Of a stretch of DNA of 64,000 nt, positions 44,369 to 53,583 are shown piece by piece. A program made the position numbers and the translations under genes. Numbering within the stretch: position 1 is the first letter of the stretch; each line of letters starts with the position of its first letter. The notes below the pieces were generated by a model. That model ran no database searches, was not told where the DNA came from, and saw only the letters and a list, made by a program, of their open reading frames with translations. The stretch comes from Tsukamurella ocularis (GTDB lineage: Bacteria > Actinomycetota > Actinomycetes > Mycobacteriales > Mycobacteriaceae), in contig NZ_JANUCJ010000006.1 of the NCBI RefSeq assembly GCF_024807615.1, forward strand, positions 1 through 64,000, read 5' to 3'.

Positions 44369-45251
44369 ATGGAATTGACTGACGTCATCGACTCATGTCG
44401 GGCCGGAGTGGAGGCACTTCGTCGTGTGGCGGGCTGATCTGCAGGACGACGCCCCTGTTCCGTCGTGGTGGCTCGACGCGATCGGCCCGGACGGCGGTCA
44501 TGTGATCGCTGCTCACTGGCGAAATTTGTTCGGTCGGGACCTGTTTCCGCGCTTTGCCGACCTGCTTCGATCTGATCGCTGCGTCGGTGCCGCATTGATG
44601 CGGGAAGACTACCTCTACGACAGCGAGTGGTTTCTGGTCGTGGCCTTCGACTACATTCCGAACCCGGACCTGGACGAGTCCGAACGGGAACCCGTCCTCT
44701 ACGACCTGCGGCCGCCAGTGAGCAAGTCTGCGCCGCTCCCGCCGTGGTGGGATCACTACCCGCCGGACCTCGCCGACTTCTACCTCCGCGCTCACGCCTC
44801 CATCGGATGCTTCGGCGAGATCCTCTCCGACCCAAGTGACTGCCGCGCCGAGTCCGCCATCTTCGCGAGCCTGCCAGCTCCTACCCACCAGGACTGGCAG
44901 TACTTCGGTGACGCCCCCGACCCCCACGAACTGTTGGAGATCGCCAGACTGAATCAGTTCGAGCTCCTGTTCCTCGATGTCGGCCGACCCACCCACGACG
45001 GCTGGGTCCGCTCCTGGCTCGGCGAAGACGGCGGCGTCGACCGCGTCGACATCCTCGAGGCCGTGGATCACTTCCTTATCGACGATTACGATTACCAGTC
45101 CACACGCACCTCAGGCCGGTTGGGCCCGGCCCGGCCCCGCGATCACACGCTCGACCGCCCTAATGCCTCGTGCTGGGTCGCATACTCACGGGAGATCGGC
45201 GGGCATCCTGGGTGGCCGAACTACTGGACACCGAGCGACGAGGAGCCATAG
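44369..45251 (+). pseudogene. SUKH-like candidate immunity protein 2, N-terminal frameshift
   Basis: ATG 44369 has a good ribosome-binding site (GGAAGG, 7 nt upstream) and opens MELTDVIDSCRAGVEALRRV, matching the start of paralogue 1. This frame stops at TGA 44435. The body (WRADLQDDAPVPSWWLDAIG, then LLRSDRCVGAALM and LLFLDVGRPTHDGW) is in another frame, open from GTG 44424 to 45251. One indel near 44415-44430 would unite them into ~293 residues. If real, only the GTG start could rescue it (275 residues). It could also be a sequencing error. Confidence 0.65.
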
Positions 45252-45353
45252 AGGGCACGATCGCCTCGCAGAGCAATAGCGTTTTCGGTCCGCCATCGCG
45301 AGGAGCTCTGATCAGTAGCTCACGACGCTCACAGACAGGAGTGGTTGCTCCCC

Positions 45354-46307
45354 GTGCACATCGACGACGTTCTCGAAGTACTAGCGCAACCCAACGACAG
45401 CATTTTCACTACACCTCCGGCCTCCCCGTCAATACCTCCGTGGTGGCGCGATGTTCTCGGGCGCGACGGCGCCGCGGCAATCGCCAGCGCCTGGGATCAG
45501 CTGGCACCGCAGCCCCTGTTTCCCAGGTTCAAGGACTTCCTGCGGTCCCAACATGCACTCGGCGCGGTGATCATCGCCCCGAACCCGCGGCACGACCCGA
45601 CACAGCGATATGAACTCGGCGTCGCCTTCGACCGTCGCCCCGGAGACGACGACGAGACCGAGCCATGCCTGATCCGGCTCGCCACCCCGCTCGGCACGGA
45701 CCGAACTCCACCGTGGTGGCAGTACTACCCCGAAGCCCTCCGCGCCTTCTTCACCCACCTACACGCGGAAATCGCTGACACACTCCCTGACCCCAGCTCC
45801 TACACCAAGGTTTCACTGGCAAGCCAGGAGTACTGGGGCGATAGCGACAACGCCATGTTCGCATCTCAGACGTGCCCCGACCCCACAGAACTCCTCAACA
45901 TCGCACGCCGCGGCGACGACGCCCTCTACCTCGACATCGGCCAGCAAACTTTCCAAGGATGGGAAATCCGCGGCGACCGCGAGTACAGCGGCGGCCCCCA
46001 CCCCGTCGATCTTCCGAACGCGATCGACGCCTACCTCACGCGCGACGACCAGTTCCTCGACCAGTACTACACACCAACCGAACCAGAAGACGCGCCCCAT
46101 CCCGCCGCGTTCCGAACCCGCAATCCAGCTATCGACTGGCCGGCGGACCCATTCTGGGACTGGCGAACCCACACCACCACCTACCCGATGCCCCTCACGA
46201 CCGAGGCACAGAACGCCCAGGACTACCGACACCTGCACACCAACGATGATGGTCGAGACCGCAAGCCCGGCAGCAGCGACCAGGACACCACGAACCCGTC
46301 CTCGTAG
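45354..46307 (+). CDS. SUKH-like candidate immunity protein 3
   Basis: This 317-residue third paralogue has PPWWRDVLGRDGAAAIASAW, the FLRSQHALGAVII block, RTPPWWQYYPEALRAFF, then ALYLDIGQQTFQGWEIRG and HPVDLPNAIDAYL, and ends like paralogue 1 with NPAIDWPADPFWDW. The intact LYLDIGQQT-x-QGWE block is nearly identical to paralogue 1, suggesting recent duplication. A Ser/Asp-rich tail extends the C-terminus. GTG 45354 gives VHIDDVLEVL; TTG 45345 is also possible (AGGAG at 45337-45341). Confidence 0.7.
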   Translation: MHIDDVLEVLAQPNDSIFTTPPASPSIPPWWRDVLGRDGAAAIASAWDQLAPQPLFPRFKDFLRSQHALGAVIIAPNPRHDPTQRYELGVAFDRRPGDDDETEPCLIRLATPLGTDRTPPWWQYYPEALRAFFTHLHAEIADTLPDPSSYTKVSLASQEYWGDSDNAMFASQTCPDPTELLNIARRGDDALYLDIGQQTFQGWEIRGDREYSGGPHPVDLPNAIDAYLTRDDQFLDQYYTPTEPEDAPHPAAFRTRNPAIDWPADPFWDWRTHTTTYPMPLTTEAQNAQDYRHLHTNDDGRDRKPGSSDQDTTNPSS

Positions 46308-46599
46308 GCGGCAGCAACGGCGGACCTTATCTGGCGCAGATTCCGTTGAAGATCCGAAGCCGGTGCCAGCCAATTAGCCCGGAAGTACACTGCGCGCGGC
46401 ATGTGCCAGCACACGTTCAACGACCGCCACCAGCACCGATGCCGAAGTCCACGCCGCGAATCCCTTCACGCAGGTTACCAACCAAGGCGCCCACGTAGGC
46501 AGACGCTCAGGCAAGGGACTCGCTCAGCGCACAACGCGCGGACCTGCTGTCAACGACGGACTGGACGGCCTGCCTGATTAACGGTACTTGGGCCGTGTC

Positions 46600-46803
46600 A
46601 ACGTCGGACTGGGATCGACCCGTCGCCCGTCGGCCGGGGTCTCGGTCATCTCCGCACCCGACGCAGTCTCAAGAACCTGTTGGCCAACTGCGACAACAGC
46701 CCTCCCGGGCCGACCATGTTCACGCCTTGTTCTTCGCATGAGCGAGCAAGCGCTCGGCAAGCTGCTTCGGATCGACGTTCTCTGAGGCCACAGCATCGAT
46801 CAT
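46600..46803 (-). mobile_element. IS256-family (mutator) transposase N-terminal remnant
   Basis: Starting at ATG 46803 three frames read in turn MIDAVASENVDPKQLAERLL, then GVNMVGPGGLLSQLAN, then QVLETASGAEMTET. Together these are the first ~60 residues of an IS256-type transposase with two frameshifts. The catalytic DDE part is absent and no IS ends were recognised. The surrounding 46308-46925 holds no other gene I can support. Confidence 0.7.
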
Positions 46804-46925
46804 CACCCCCCGGCACAGCGCCGGGCATCGCGACCGGGACTCTCAGAAAAACAGTGTGCGAGAGTCCGGCCTACTCCGAAGGAGACGGCCGTGACTGACG
46901 GCGCCCGTCCGCATGTCGCTGCCAA

Positions 46926-48346
46926 TCACGTAACGATCTTGGTTGATCTGTTTTGGTTTGACATACGGGCGATAACGTAGTCGGTTTGGTTGCGTTGCGA
47001 TATTCCGCTCCAACTGGTCGCTGCGCCGATGGTGATGCCGAAGTGTGCGGAGATGACGGCAGCGGGGAGGTCTTCGGCAAGGGTGAGCATGGCCTGGTTT
47101 CGGTGGATTCTTGGGGAGATCCCAGCGGCTTTGAGCTTGAGCCCGAGGGTTGTTGTGTGGAGGGGTTCGCCGCGACGTCCACCGGGGTACAGGTAGTAGT
47201 TGGTGCTGGTTCCCGGATTCTGCCTTGTTCAGTGCGGGCGTTCGCGACAAGCTCCGCGACGAGCGGTGCCATCGCTGGCGGGATGTTCAGCCTCTGCGCC
47301 TGTGGGAGGGTGACGGCGACGCGGTTTTCGTCGACGTGGACGTGGTCGGTTGTGAGAGCGGTGATCTGTGGGATGCGTGCGCCGTAGAGCAGGATGAGTA
47401 GCCCGGCAACGCGGAGGTCCAATTCTAGTTCGTTCGTGTCGTCGAGTAGGGACCTAATGAGTTCGCGTTGTTCGTCTTCTTCACCGAGGTGTTGGATAGG
47501 CGCTTTCGGGATGGTGGGAACTGTAACGTCGGTAACGAGATGGCGGGCGGTGAGCCATTTGATGAATCCTGCAAGCACTCGCGTGCGACGGATGTTGCCA
47601 TTGCACCATCGGTCGAAGGTCGCTTGATCGAGGTCGCTGATCGAGCGGCCGGTGACGGTCAAGTGTGTGAGGAGGCGGTTGGCGCTGCGTATCCGTTCTC
47701 GGGCCGAGGCGTCGGCGCCAACGACGTCGCACATCGCGATCTCATTTCGCCGCAACCCGAATGCGTAGGCGAACTTGATCATCGCCGCATCCCGAAGCGC
47801 CGGGAGCACAGCCTTACGATGACGTGCAGCGATCTGGTCCGCGAGCCCATCGGCGGCATCGAACAGCGCCTGCACCTCGTCATAGGTCAACGGACGGCGG
47901 GAACCCCGCCCCTCGTACTCCGCGACATGAATGATCGAGTTGTCATCGTGGAAGATCTGCTCCGGCGTCGCACCGAACTGGCTTTGACACTCATCAGCCC
48001 AGCGATAGCGACGGTCAGTGAGGAACTCGCAGAAGACGCGGATCGTCACCTCGTAGCCGCGCAAGGTCGAGATCGCCAGCGGCGAGCTACCCGACCGCAG
48101 CGACGCGATCCATGACTCCCCCTCTGCCGGGGTCCACTGCCACGGATACAGATCCGAGAACTCAGCGAACCTCCGCACCAGGCGCACCCGCGGAACAATC
48201 GTCCGCTCCTTCAGGAACCGCGCACGCTGCTGGTTCCCCCACCCTTGCAACATCGCCTCGAACAGCGCCCGCTCGGGATCCAGATTGAAGACATTCGCGA
48301 GTTCATCACGGCGGGCGGCTCCATCGTCATCCACATTCACACCCAA
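46926..48346 (-). pseudogene. Tyrosine recombinase pseudogene, fused and frameshifted
   Basis: The first ~205 residues are the core-binding domain and start of the catalytic domain of a tyrosine recombinase (RPLTYDEVQALFDAADGLAD, then YAFGLRRNEIAMCDV with the first catalytic Arg). It then joins directly to a different recombinase-like sequence (LLTHLTVTGRSISDLDQATF, LLILLYGARIPQITALTTDHV). Near 47220 the frame shifts; TNYYLYPGGRRGEPLHTTTL, SPRIHRNQAMLTLAEDLP and TDYVIARMSNQ continue in another frame to a stop at 46926. It looks like a deletion fusion of two integrase-type genes plus an indel. Its start is unclear (GTG 48340 or TTG 48346). Confidence 0.75.
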
Positions 48347-48368
48347 TGTTGCATCAGGTGCAACATTG
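48344..48368. repeat. 10-bp perfect inverted repeat at recombinase start
   Basis: CAATGTTGCA-TCAGG-TGCAACATTG overlaps the presumed start of the recombinase pseudogene. It may be its operator or a recombination-site arm, near the right end of the island. Confidence 0.6.
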
Positions 48369-48467
48369 ATGCTCCCACTCCGACACGGATGCCACCAGCG
48401 GTAACTTGGCCATCACAACCGACGCGCGGTTAGCACCCAGCCAAAACGTCTGCGCGAGTCATCCTAC

Positions 48468-48728
48468 TTATGATGCATCGAATGCCAATACCGCGTGATT
48501 CGCCAGCGACTTGATCCGGTCGGGACGGAAGCCCGACCAATGGTCCGCGCCGTCGACCACGACGACCGGCGCCTGCAGGTAGCCGAGCGCCAGGACGTAC
48601 TCCCGCGCCTCCTCGTCGAGGCTGATGTCGACCGAGGTGTACTCGACGCCCGCCTTGTCGAGCGCACGGTAGGTCGCCGTGCACTGCACGCACGCGGGCT
48701 TGGTGTAGACGATCACGTTGCTGCTCAT
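48468..48728 (-). CDS. nrdH: Glutaredoxin-like NrdH redoxin
   Basis: This 86-residue electron donor serves class Ib ribonucleotide reductase. The CVQC redox motif is at residues 13-16, and the NrdH-specific [13 protein letters not shown] block is near the C-terminus. It stands alone here, with no nrdI, nrdE or nrdF adjacent, so those genes must lie elsewhere. Tandem NrdR boxes and a well-spaced promoter precede it. The ATG is 7 nt after the -10, consistent with leaderless translation. It borders the island's recombinase end. Confidence 0.93.
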   Translation of the reverse strand: MSSNVIVYTKPACVQCTATYRALDKAGVEYTSVDISLDEEAREYVLALGYLQAPVVVVDGADHWSGFRPDRIKSLANHAVLAFDAS

Positions 48729-48735
48729 GCCCTCA

Positions 48736-48783
48736 ATACTACATCTAGTGTCACACGCGTGCAATTTACACAAGATGCTGTGG
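48736..48783 (-). promoter_or_regulatory. nrdH promoter with tandem NrdR boxes
   Basis: The proximal box (48736-48751, minus strand ACACTAGATGTAGTAT) matches the NrdR consensus ACACwATATATwGTGT at 13 of 16 positions. The distal box (48768-48783) matches at 12 of 16. Box starts are 32 bp apart, the usual spacing. The promoter is TTGCAC (48759-48764), 17 nt, TAGTAT (48736-48741), so the proximal box overlaps the -10 element. Confidence 0.8.
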
Positions 48784-48854
48784 ATTGCGCTCCACAGGCG
48801 TCCCCAGGCGATCCACCGCCCGTCCACAGCCGCATCCCCAGGGCGGCGGCCCTC

Positions 48855-51713
48855 CTACGTGGCCAGAACCTCCTTGAGGAAGGTGCCTGTGTAGGAATCC
48901 GGCACCGCGGCCACGTCCTCGGGCGTGCCCTGGGCGACGACGGTGCCGCCCCCGTGACCGCCCTCCGGCCCCATATCGACGACCCAGTCGGCGGTCTTGA
49001 TGACGTCCAGGTTGTGCTCGATGACGAGCACCGAGTTGCCCTTGTCGACCAGCCCGTCGATCACCTGCAGCAGTTTCGCGATGTCCTCGAAGTGCAGGCC
49101 GGTGGTCGGCTCGTCGAGGATGTAGACGGTGCGGCCGTTGGACCGCTTCTGCAGCTCGGCCGCGAGCTTCACGCGCTGCGCCTCGCCGCCGGAGAGCGTC
49201 GTGGCCGGTTGGCCGAGTCGCACATATCCGAGGCCGACCTCGACCAGCGTCTTGAGGTAGCGGTGGATCGAGGTGACGGCCTCGAAGAACTCCGCTGCCT
49301 CCTCGATCGGCATGTCGAGCACCTCGGCGATGTTCTTGCCCTTGTAGTGCACTTCCAGGGTCTCGCGGTTGTAGCGCGCGCCGTGGCACACCTCGCACGG
49401 GACGTAGACGTCCGGCAGGAAGTTCATCTCGATCTTGATGGTGCCGTCGCCCGAGCACGCCTCGCACCGGCCGCCCTTGACGTTGAACGAGAAGCGTCCG
49501 GGCTGGTAGCCGCGCACCTTCGCCTCGGTGGTCGCGGCGAACAGCGTGCGGATCTTGTCGAAGACTCCCGTGTACGTGGCCGGGTTGGACCGCGGCGTCC
49601 GGCCGATCGGCGACTGGTCGACCTGCACCAGCTTGTCGAGGTCGTCGAGCCCGGTGACGCGGCTGTGCCGCCCCGGGACCTGGCGCGCTCCGTTCAGTTT
49701 GTTCGCCAGCACCGTCGCAAGGATGTCGTTGACCAGGGTGCTCTTGCCTGAGCCCGAGACACCCGTGACGGCCGTCAGCACGCCCAGCGGGAAGGCGACG
49801 TCGATGTTCTTGAGGTTGTGTTCGCGCGCCCCGACGACCTTGAGCTGGCGCTTCTTGTCGATCGGACGGCGCACCGCCGGCACGGGCAGCGCGCGCCGCC
49901 CCGAGAGGTAGGCGCCGGTCAGCGACTCCTTGTTCTTGAGGAGCGCCTTGTAGGTTCCGCTGTGCACGACCTTGCCGCCGTGCTCGCCCGCGTACGGGCC
50001 GATGTCGACGACCCAGTCCGCGGTGCGGATCGTGTCCTCGTCGTGCTCGACGACGATGAGCGTGTTGCCCAGATCGCGCAGCCGCACGAGGGTGTCGATG
50101 AGCCGGCGGTTGTCGCGCTGATGCAGGCCGATCGACGGCTCGTCGAGCACGTACAGCACGCCGGCGAGGCCGGAGCCGATCTGCGTGGCGAGCCGGATGC
50201 GCTGCGCCTCACCGCCCGACAGCGAGCCCGCGGCGCGGGAGAGCGAGAGGTACTCCAGGCCCACGTCCAGCAGGAAGGCGATGCGGGCCTGCACCTCCTT
50301 GAGCACGCGACCGGCAATCGCGGCCTCGCGCGCACCGAGTTTGAGATCGGAGAGGTAGTCGGAGCACTCCCCCACGGACATCGCCGCGACGTCCGCGATC
50401 GACTTCTCGCCGAACCGCGGATGGTCGAGCGTCACTGCGAGGATCTCGGGCCGCAGGCGCGCGCCGGAACACGCAGGACACGGCACGTCGCGCATGTAGC
50501 CCTCGTACCGCTCCTTCATCTGCTCCGACTCGGTGGACTCGAGGCGACGGTGCAGGAAGGGCATCACGCCCTCGAACTCGGCGTAGTACGAGCGGGTGCG
50601 CCCGTACCGGTTGCGGTACTTCACGTGCACCTGGTGCTCGGAGCCCTCGATGACGGCCTTACGGGCCTTCGCCGGCAGGTCCTTCCACGGGGTGTCCAGG
50701 TCGAAGCCCATCGCGTCGCCGAGGCCAGAAAGCAGGCGCAGGAAGTACTCCGCGCTCTGCCCCGACGACCAGGGGGCGATGGCACCGTCGGCCAGCGAGA
50801 GCAGCGGGTCGGGCACGACCAGCTCCGGATCGACCTCCTTGCGCACGCCGAGGCCGTCGCACTCCGGGCACGCGCCGTAGGGCGAGTTGAAGGAGAAGGA
50901 GCGCGGCTCGAGGTCGTCGACGGCGATGGGGTGGCCGTTCGGGCACGCCATCTTCTCCGAGAAGCGGCGCTCCCGCTCGGCGTCGTTCTCCTCCCGGTCC
51001 ACGAAATCGAGCACGACGATGCCGTCGGCCAGCCGCAAGGCCGTCTCGATGGAGTCGGTGAGCCGCTGCTTGGCCGTCGTCTTCACCGCGAGGCGGTCGA
51101 CGACGACCTCGATGTCGTGCTTCTCCTGCTTCTTCAGCTTCGGGGGCTCCGCGAGCTGGTAGACCACGCCGTCGATCCGCGCGCGGGAGTAGCCCTGCGT
51201 CTGCAGCTGGTTGAACAGGTCGACGAACTCGCCCTTGCGGGTGCGAACGACGGGAGCGAGCACCTGGAAGCGGGTGCCCTGCTCCATGTCGAGCACCTGG
51301 TCGACGATCTGCTGCGGCGTCTGCCGCGCGATCACCGAGCCGCACTCGGGACAGTGCGGCGTGCCGGCCCGCGCGTAGAGCAGTCGTAGGTAGTCGTAGA
51401 CCTCGGTGATGGTGCCGACCGTCGAGCGCGGGTTGCGATTGGTCGACTTCTGATCGATCGACACCGCGGGCGACAGGCCCTCGATGAAGTCGACGTCGGG
51501 CTTGTCCATCTGCCCGAGGAACTGGCGCGCGTACGCCGAGAGCGACTCGACGTAGCGCCGCTGCCCCTCCGCGAAGATCGTGTCGAACGCGAGGCTGGAC
51601 TTGCCGGAGCCCGAGAGCCCCGTGAACACGATCAGGCTGTCGCGCGGGAGGTCCACATCGATACCCCGCAGGTTGTGCTCGCGCGCGCCGCGCACGATCA
51701 AACGATCGACCAC
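48855..51713 (-). CDS. uvrA: Excinuclease ABC subunit A
   Basis: This is the damage-recognition ATPase of nucleotide excision repair, with 952 residues. Two ABC modules have Walker [14 protein letters not shown] (near 33) and [13 protein letters not shown] (near 640) and two LSGGEAQR signatures. Zinc-finger cysteines are visible, including CEACSGDG...CEVCHG. The GTG at 51713 has GAGGGG 6 nt upstream. A RecA-independent damage promoter lies at 51765-51787. Confidence 0.98.
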   Translation of the reverse strand: MVDRLIVRGAREHNLRGIDVDLPRDSLIVFTGLSGSGKSSLAFDTIFAEGQRRYVESLSAYARQFLGQMDKPDVDFIEGLSPAVSIDQKSTNRNPRSTVGTITEVYDYLRLLYARAGTPHCPECGSVIARQTPQQIVDQVLDMEQGTRFQVLAPVVRTRKGEFVDLFNQLQTQGYSRARIDGVVYQLAEPPKLKKQEKHDIEVVVDRLAVKTTAKQRLTDSIETALRLADGIVVLDFVDREENDAERERRFSEKMACPNGHPIAVDDLEPRSFSFNSPYGACPECDGLGVRKEVDPELVVPDPLLSLADGAIAPWSSGQSAEYFLRLLSGLGDAMGFDLDTPWKDLPAKARKAVIEGSEHQVHVKYRNRYGRTRSYYAEFEGVMPFLHRRLESTESEQMKERYEGYMRDVPCPACSGARLRPEILAVTLDHPRFGEKSIADVAAMSVGECSDYLSDLKLGAREAAIAGRVLKEVQARIAFLLDVGLEYLSLSRAAGSLSGGEAQRIRLATQIGSGLAGVLYVLDEPSIGLHQRDNRRLIDTLVRLRDLGNTLIVVEHDEDTIRTADWVVDIGPYAGEHGGKVVHSGTYKALLKNKESLTGAYLSGRRALPVPAVRRPIDKKRQLKVVGAREHNLKNIDVAFPLGVLTAVTGVSGSGKSTLVNDILATVLANKLNGARQVPGRHSRVTGLDDLDKLVQVDQSPIGRTPRSNPATYTGVFDKIRTLFAATTEAKVRGYQPGRFSFNVKGGRCEACSGDGTIKIEMNFLPDVYVPCEVCHGARYNRETLEVHYKGKNIAEVLDMPIEEAAEFFEAVTSIHRYLKTLVEVGLGYVRLGQPATTLSGGEAQRVKLAAELQKRSNGRTVYILDEPTTGLHFEDIAKLLQVIDGLVDKGNSVLVIEHNLDVIKTADWVVDMGPEGGHGGGTVVAQGTPEDVAAVPDSYTGTFLKEVLAT

Positions 51714-51764
51714 CGTGATCCCCTCATCAGACTCATTGCAGGCCCGCAGCGCGGGCCCTCGTCA

Positions 51765-51787
51765 ATGCTAGGCAACCGCACTGACAA
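51765..51787 (-). promoter_or_regulatory. uvrA DNA-damage promoter (PafBC / RecA-NDp type)
   Basis: The minus strand reads TTGTCAGTG (51779-51787), 8 nt, TAGCAT (51765-51770). This matches the mycobacterial RecA-independent damage promoter TTGTCRGTG-N8-TANNNT at every defined position. The -35 part overlaps the possible -35 of the divergent MBL gene. Confidence 0.9.
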
Positions 51788-51808
51788 GTTTTCGCCGCAC
51801 GGTAGCGT
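51781..51808 (+). promoter_or_regulatory. Putative promoter of MBL-fold gene
   Basis: CTGACA (51781-51786), 16 nt, TAGCGT (51803-51808), then 7 nt to the GTG start. This would give a leaderless transcript. It shares bases with the uvrA promoter on the other strand. Confidence 0.5.
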
Positions 51809-51815
51809 CGAGGCC

Positions 51816-52421
51816 GTGACCACCACGATCAAGCAGATTTCCGTCGGCGGTATGGACAACAACGTCTACCTGGTGAGTGATTCCTCCGGGCGCACGCTGC
51901 TCATCGACGCCGCCAATGAGGCCGAGAAGATCCTTGAGGTCGCGCGGGAGACCGGCGGCATCGAGCTGATCGTCACCACCCACCGCCACCTGGACCACTG
52001 GTACGCGCTGGCCGAGGTCCGCGAGGGTCTCGGCGTGCCCGCGGCGGCCGGCGTCAACGACGCCGAGGGCATCGACTCCCCCACCGACCGCACCCTCTCC
52101 GACGGCGAGGTGCTCGCCGTGGGCGATCTCACCTTCGACGTCATCGAGCTCGTCGGCCACACCCCGGGCTCGATCGCGCTCGCACTGCGCCCCGAGTTCG
52201 ACGGTGCGCCCGTCCACCTGTTCACGGGCGACAGCCTGTTCCCGGGCGGCGTCGGCAAGACCGGCTCGCCCGAGGACTTCGCGAGCCTCTACACCGACGT
52301 GACCACCAAGCTGTTCGACCGCTTCGACGACGACACCGTCGTGCACCCCGGCCACGGCAAGGGCACCACTCTCGGCGCCGAACGCCCGCACCTCGCGGAG
52401 TGGCGCGAGCGGGGCTGGTAG
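51816..52421 (+). CDS. MBL-fold metallohydrolase (glyoxalase II-like)
   Basis: This 201-residue metallo-beta-lactamase-fold hydrolase has the metal motif THRHLDHW (HxHxDH) near residue 52, VGHTPGS near 115, FTGDSLF near 137 and HPGHGKGTT near 180. Its place beside uvrA matches Rv1637c (from memory). A hydroxyacylglutathione or mycothiol-conjugate hydrolase role is possible. It is divergent from uvrA. Confidence 0.92.
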   Translation: MTTTIKQISVGGMDNNVYLVSDSSGRTLLIDAANEAEKILEVARETGGIELIVTTHRHLDHWYALAEVREGLGVPAAAGVNDAEGIDSPTDRTLSDGEVLAVGDLTFDVIELVGHTPGSIALALRPEFDGAPVHLFTGDSLFPGGVGKTGSPEDFASLYTDVTTKLFDRFDDDTVVHPGHGKGTTLGAERPHLAEWRERGW

Positions 52422-52425
52422 TCGA

Positions 52426-53469
52426 TCAGGGGTAGCCGCCCTCCGGCGGCACCATCTCGCCGCGCACACCCAGCAGCCGTACCGGGCGATCGTCGTCGAG
52501 GGCTCGGTACAGCGCCTCGGCGGTGTCGGCGATGCGCGCCGGGTCGAAGGTCGGCTCGGGGAGCTTGCGCACGCGGTTGACGGTGAAGAAGGGCGCGAAT
52601 CTCACCTTCACGTGCACGCGCATGCACGGGCGGTCCTCCGCCCGCAGGTCCGCCACGACGGCACCCGCCAGCTCGTCCAACGCGCCGCGGACCTGCTCGG
52701 GTGTCACGAGATCCTCCTGGAAAGTCCGCTCGTGTCCGTGGGCGCGGGCGACCCACGGAGTCTCATCCACGCGGTCGGGACCCGCGCCGCGCCCCAACCC
52801 CAGCAGGTAAGGCCCCGTGCGCAATCCGAATTCCGCGACCAGGGCGGCCTCGTCCGCCGCAGCGAGATCCGCGACCGCGATGATGCCCAGTCCGACCATG
52901 CGCTGGGACAGGCGCGATCCGATCCCCCACAGCTCGCGCGTGGGCCGCTCGCCCATCACCGCGAGCCAGTTCTCGCTGGTGAGCCAGAAGACTCCGCGCG
53001 GCTTGCCGAGGTCGGTGGCGTTCTTCGCTCGCACGGTGGTGTCGCCGATCCCGATTGAGCAGTGCAGGCCGGTCGCGTCGAGGACCGCGCGCTGGATGGA
53101 AGCGGCCGCTGCGGCCGGGTCCTCCGTGTCCAGCCCTACGAAGGCCTCGTCCCAACCCAGGACCTGCACGGCCGCGCCAGGAAGGGCCCGCAGCGTGCCC
53201 ATCACCTCGGCGGACACCTGTTCGTACGCCGGGAAGTCCACGGGGAGAAAGACGGCGTCGGGACATCGCTTGGCTGCGGTGCGCAGCGGCATGCCGGACC
53301 GGATGCCGAACGCACGGGCCTCGTACGACGCCGTCGACACCACGGCCCGTTCGGTCGGGTCGCCGCGTCCGCCGACGACCACGGCGAGGCCCGCCAGCTC
53401 GGGGCGACGCTGCATCTCGATCGCGGCCAGGAACTGGTCCATGTCGACGTGCAGCACCCACGGAGTCAT
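52426..53469 (-). CDS. dinB: DNA polymerase IV (Y-family)
   Basis: This 347-residue translesion polymerase has LHVDMDQFLAAIE at residues 6-18 (first catalytic Asp and a Phe near the steric gate). The second acidic pair is in GWDEAFVGL near 105, where many DinB proteins have SIDEA. Helix-hairpin-helix and little-finger domains follow. The ATG at 53469 is preceded by GGAGG with one base of spacing. It ends 4 nt from the convergent MBL gene. No LexA or PafBC-type promoter was found upstream. Confidence 0.93.
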   Translation of the reverse strand: MTPWVLHVDMDQFLAAIEMQRRPELAGLAVVVGGRGDPTERAVVSTASYEARAFGIRSGMPLRTAAKRCPDAVFLPVDFPAYEQVSAEVMGTLRALPGAAVQVLGWDEAFVGLDTEDPAAAAASIQRAVLDATGLHCSIGIGDTTVRAKNATDLGKPRGVFWLTSENWLAVMGERPTRELWGIGSRLSQRMVGLGIIAVADLAAADEAALVAEFGLRTGPYLLGLGRGAGPDRVDETPWVARAHGHERTFQEDLVTPEQVRGALDELAGAVVADLRAEDRPCMRVHVKVRFAPFFTVNRVRKLPEPTFDPARIADTAEALYRALDDDRPVRLLGVRGEMVPPEGGYP

Positions 53470-53583
53470 ACCTCCAGTGTGAGCCTCCAGCGGCCGGAGT
53501 CGCGGGTCGGCCGTCACGCACCGAACCGCTGCGCCACAATGAGCGTGTCACCGTCGTTTCCACGAACGATCGAGGAGACCCGC

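Noticed and set aside
35780-48467. tRNA gene serving as attachment site for the island
   Set aside because: No T-arm-like sequence or tRNA-like fold was seen at either edge.
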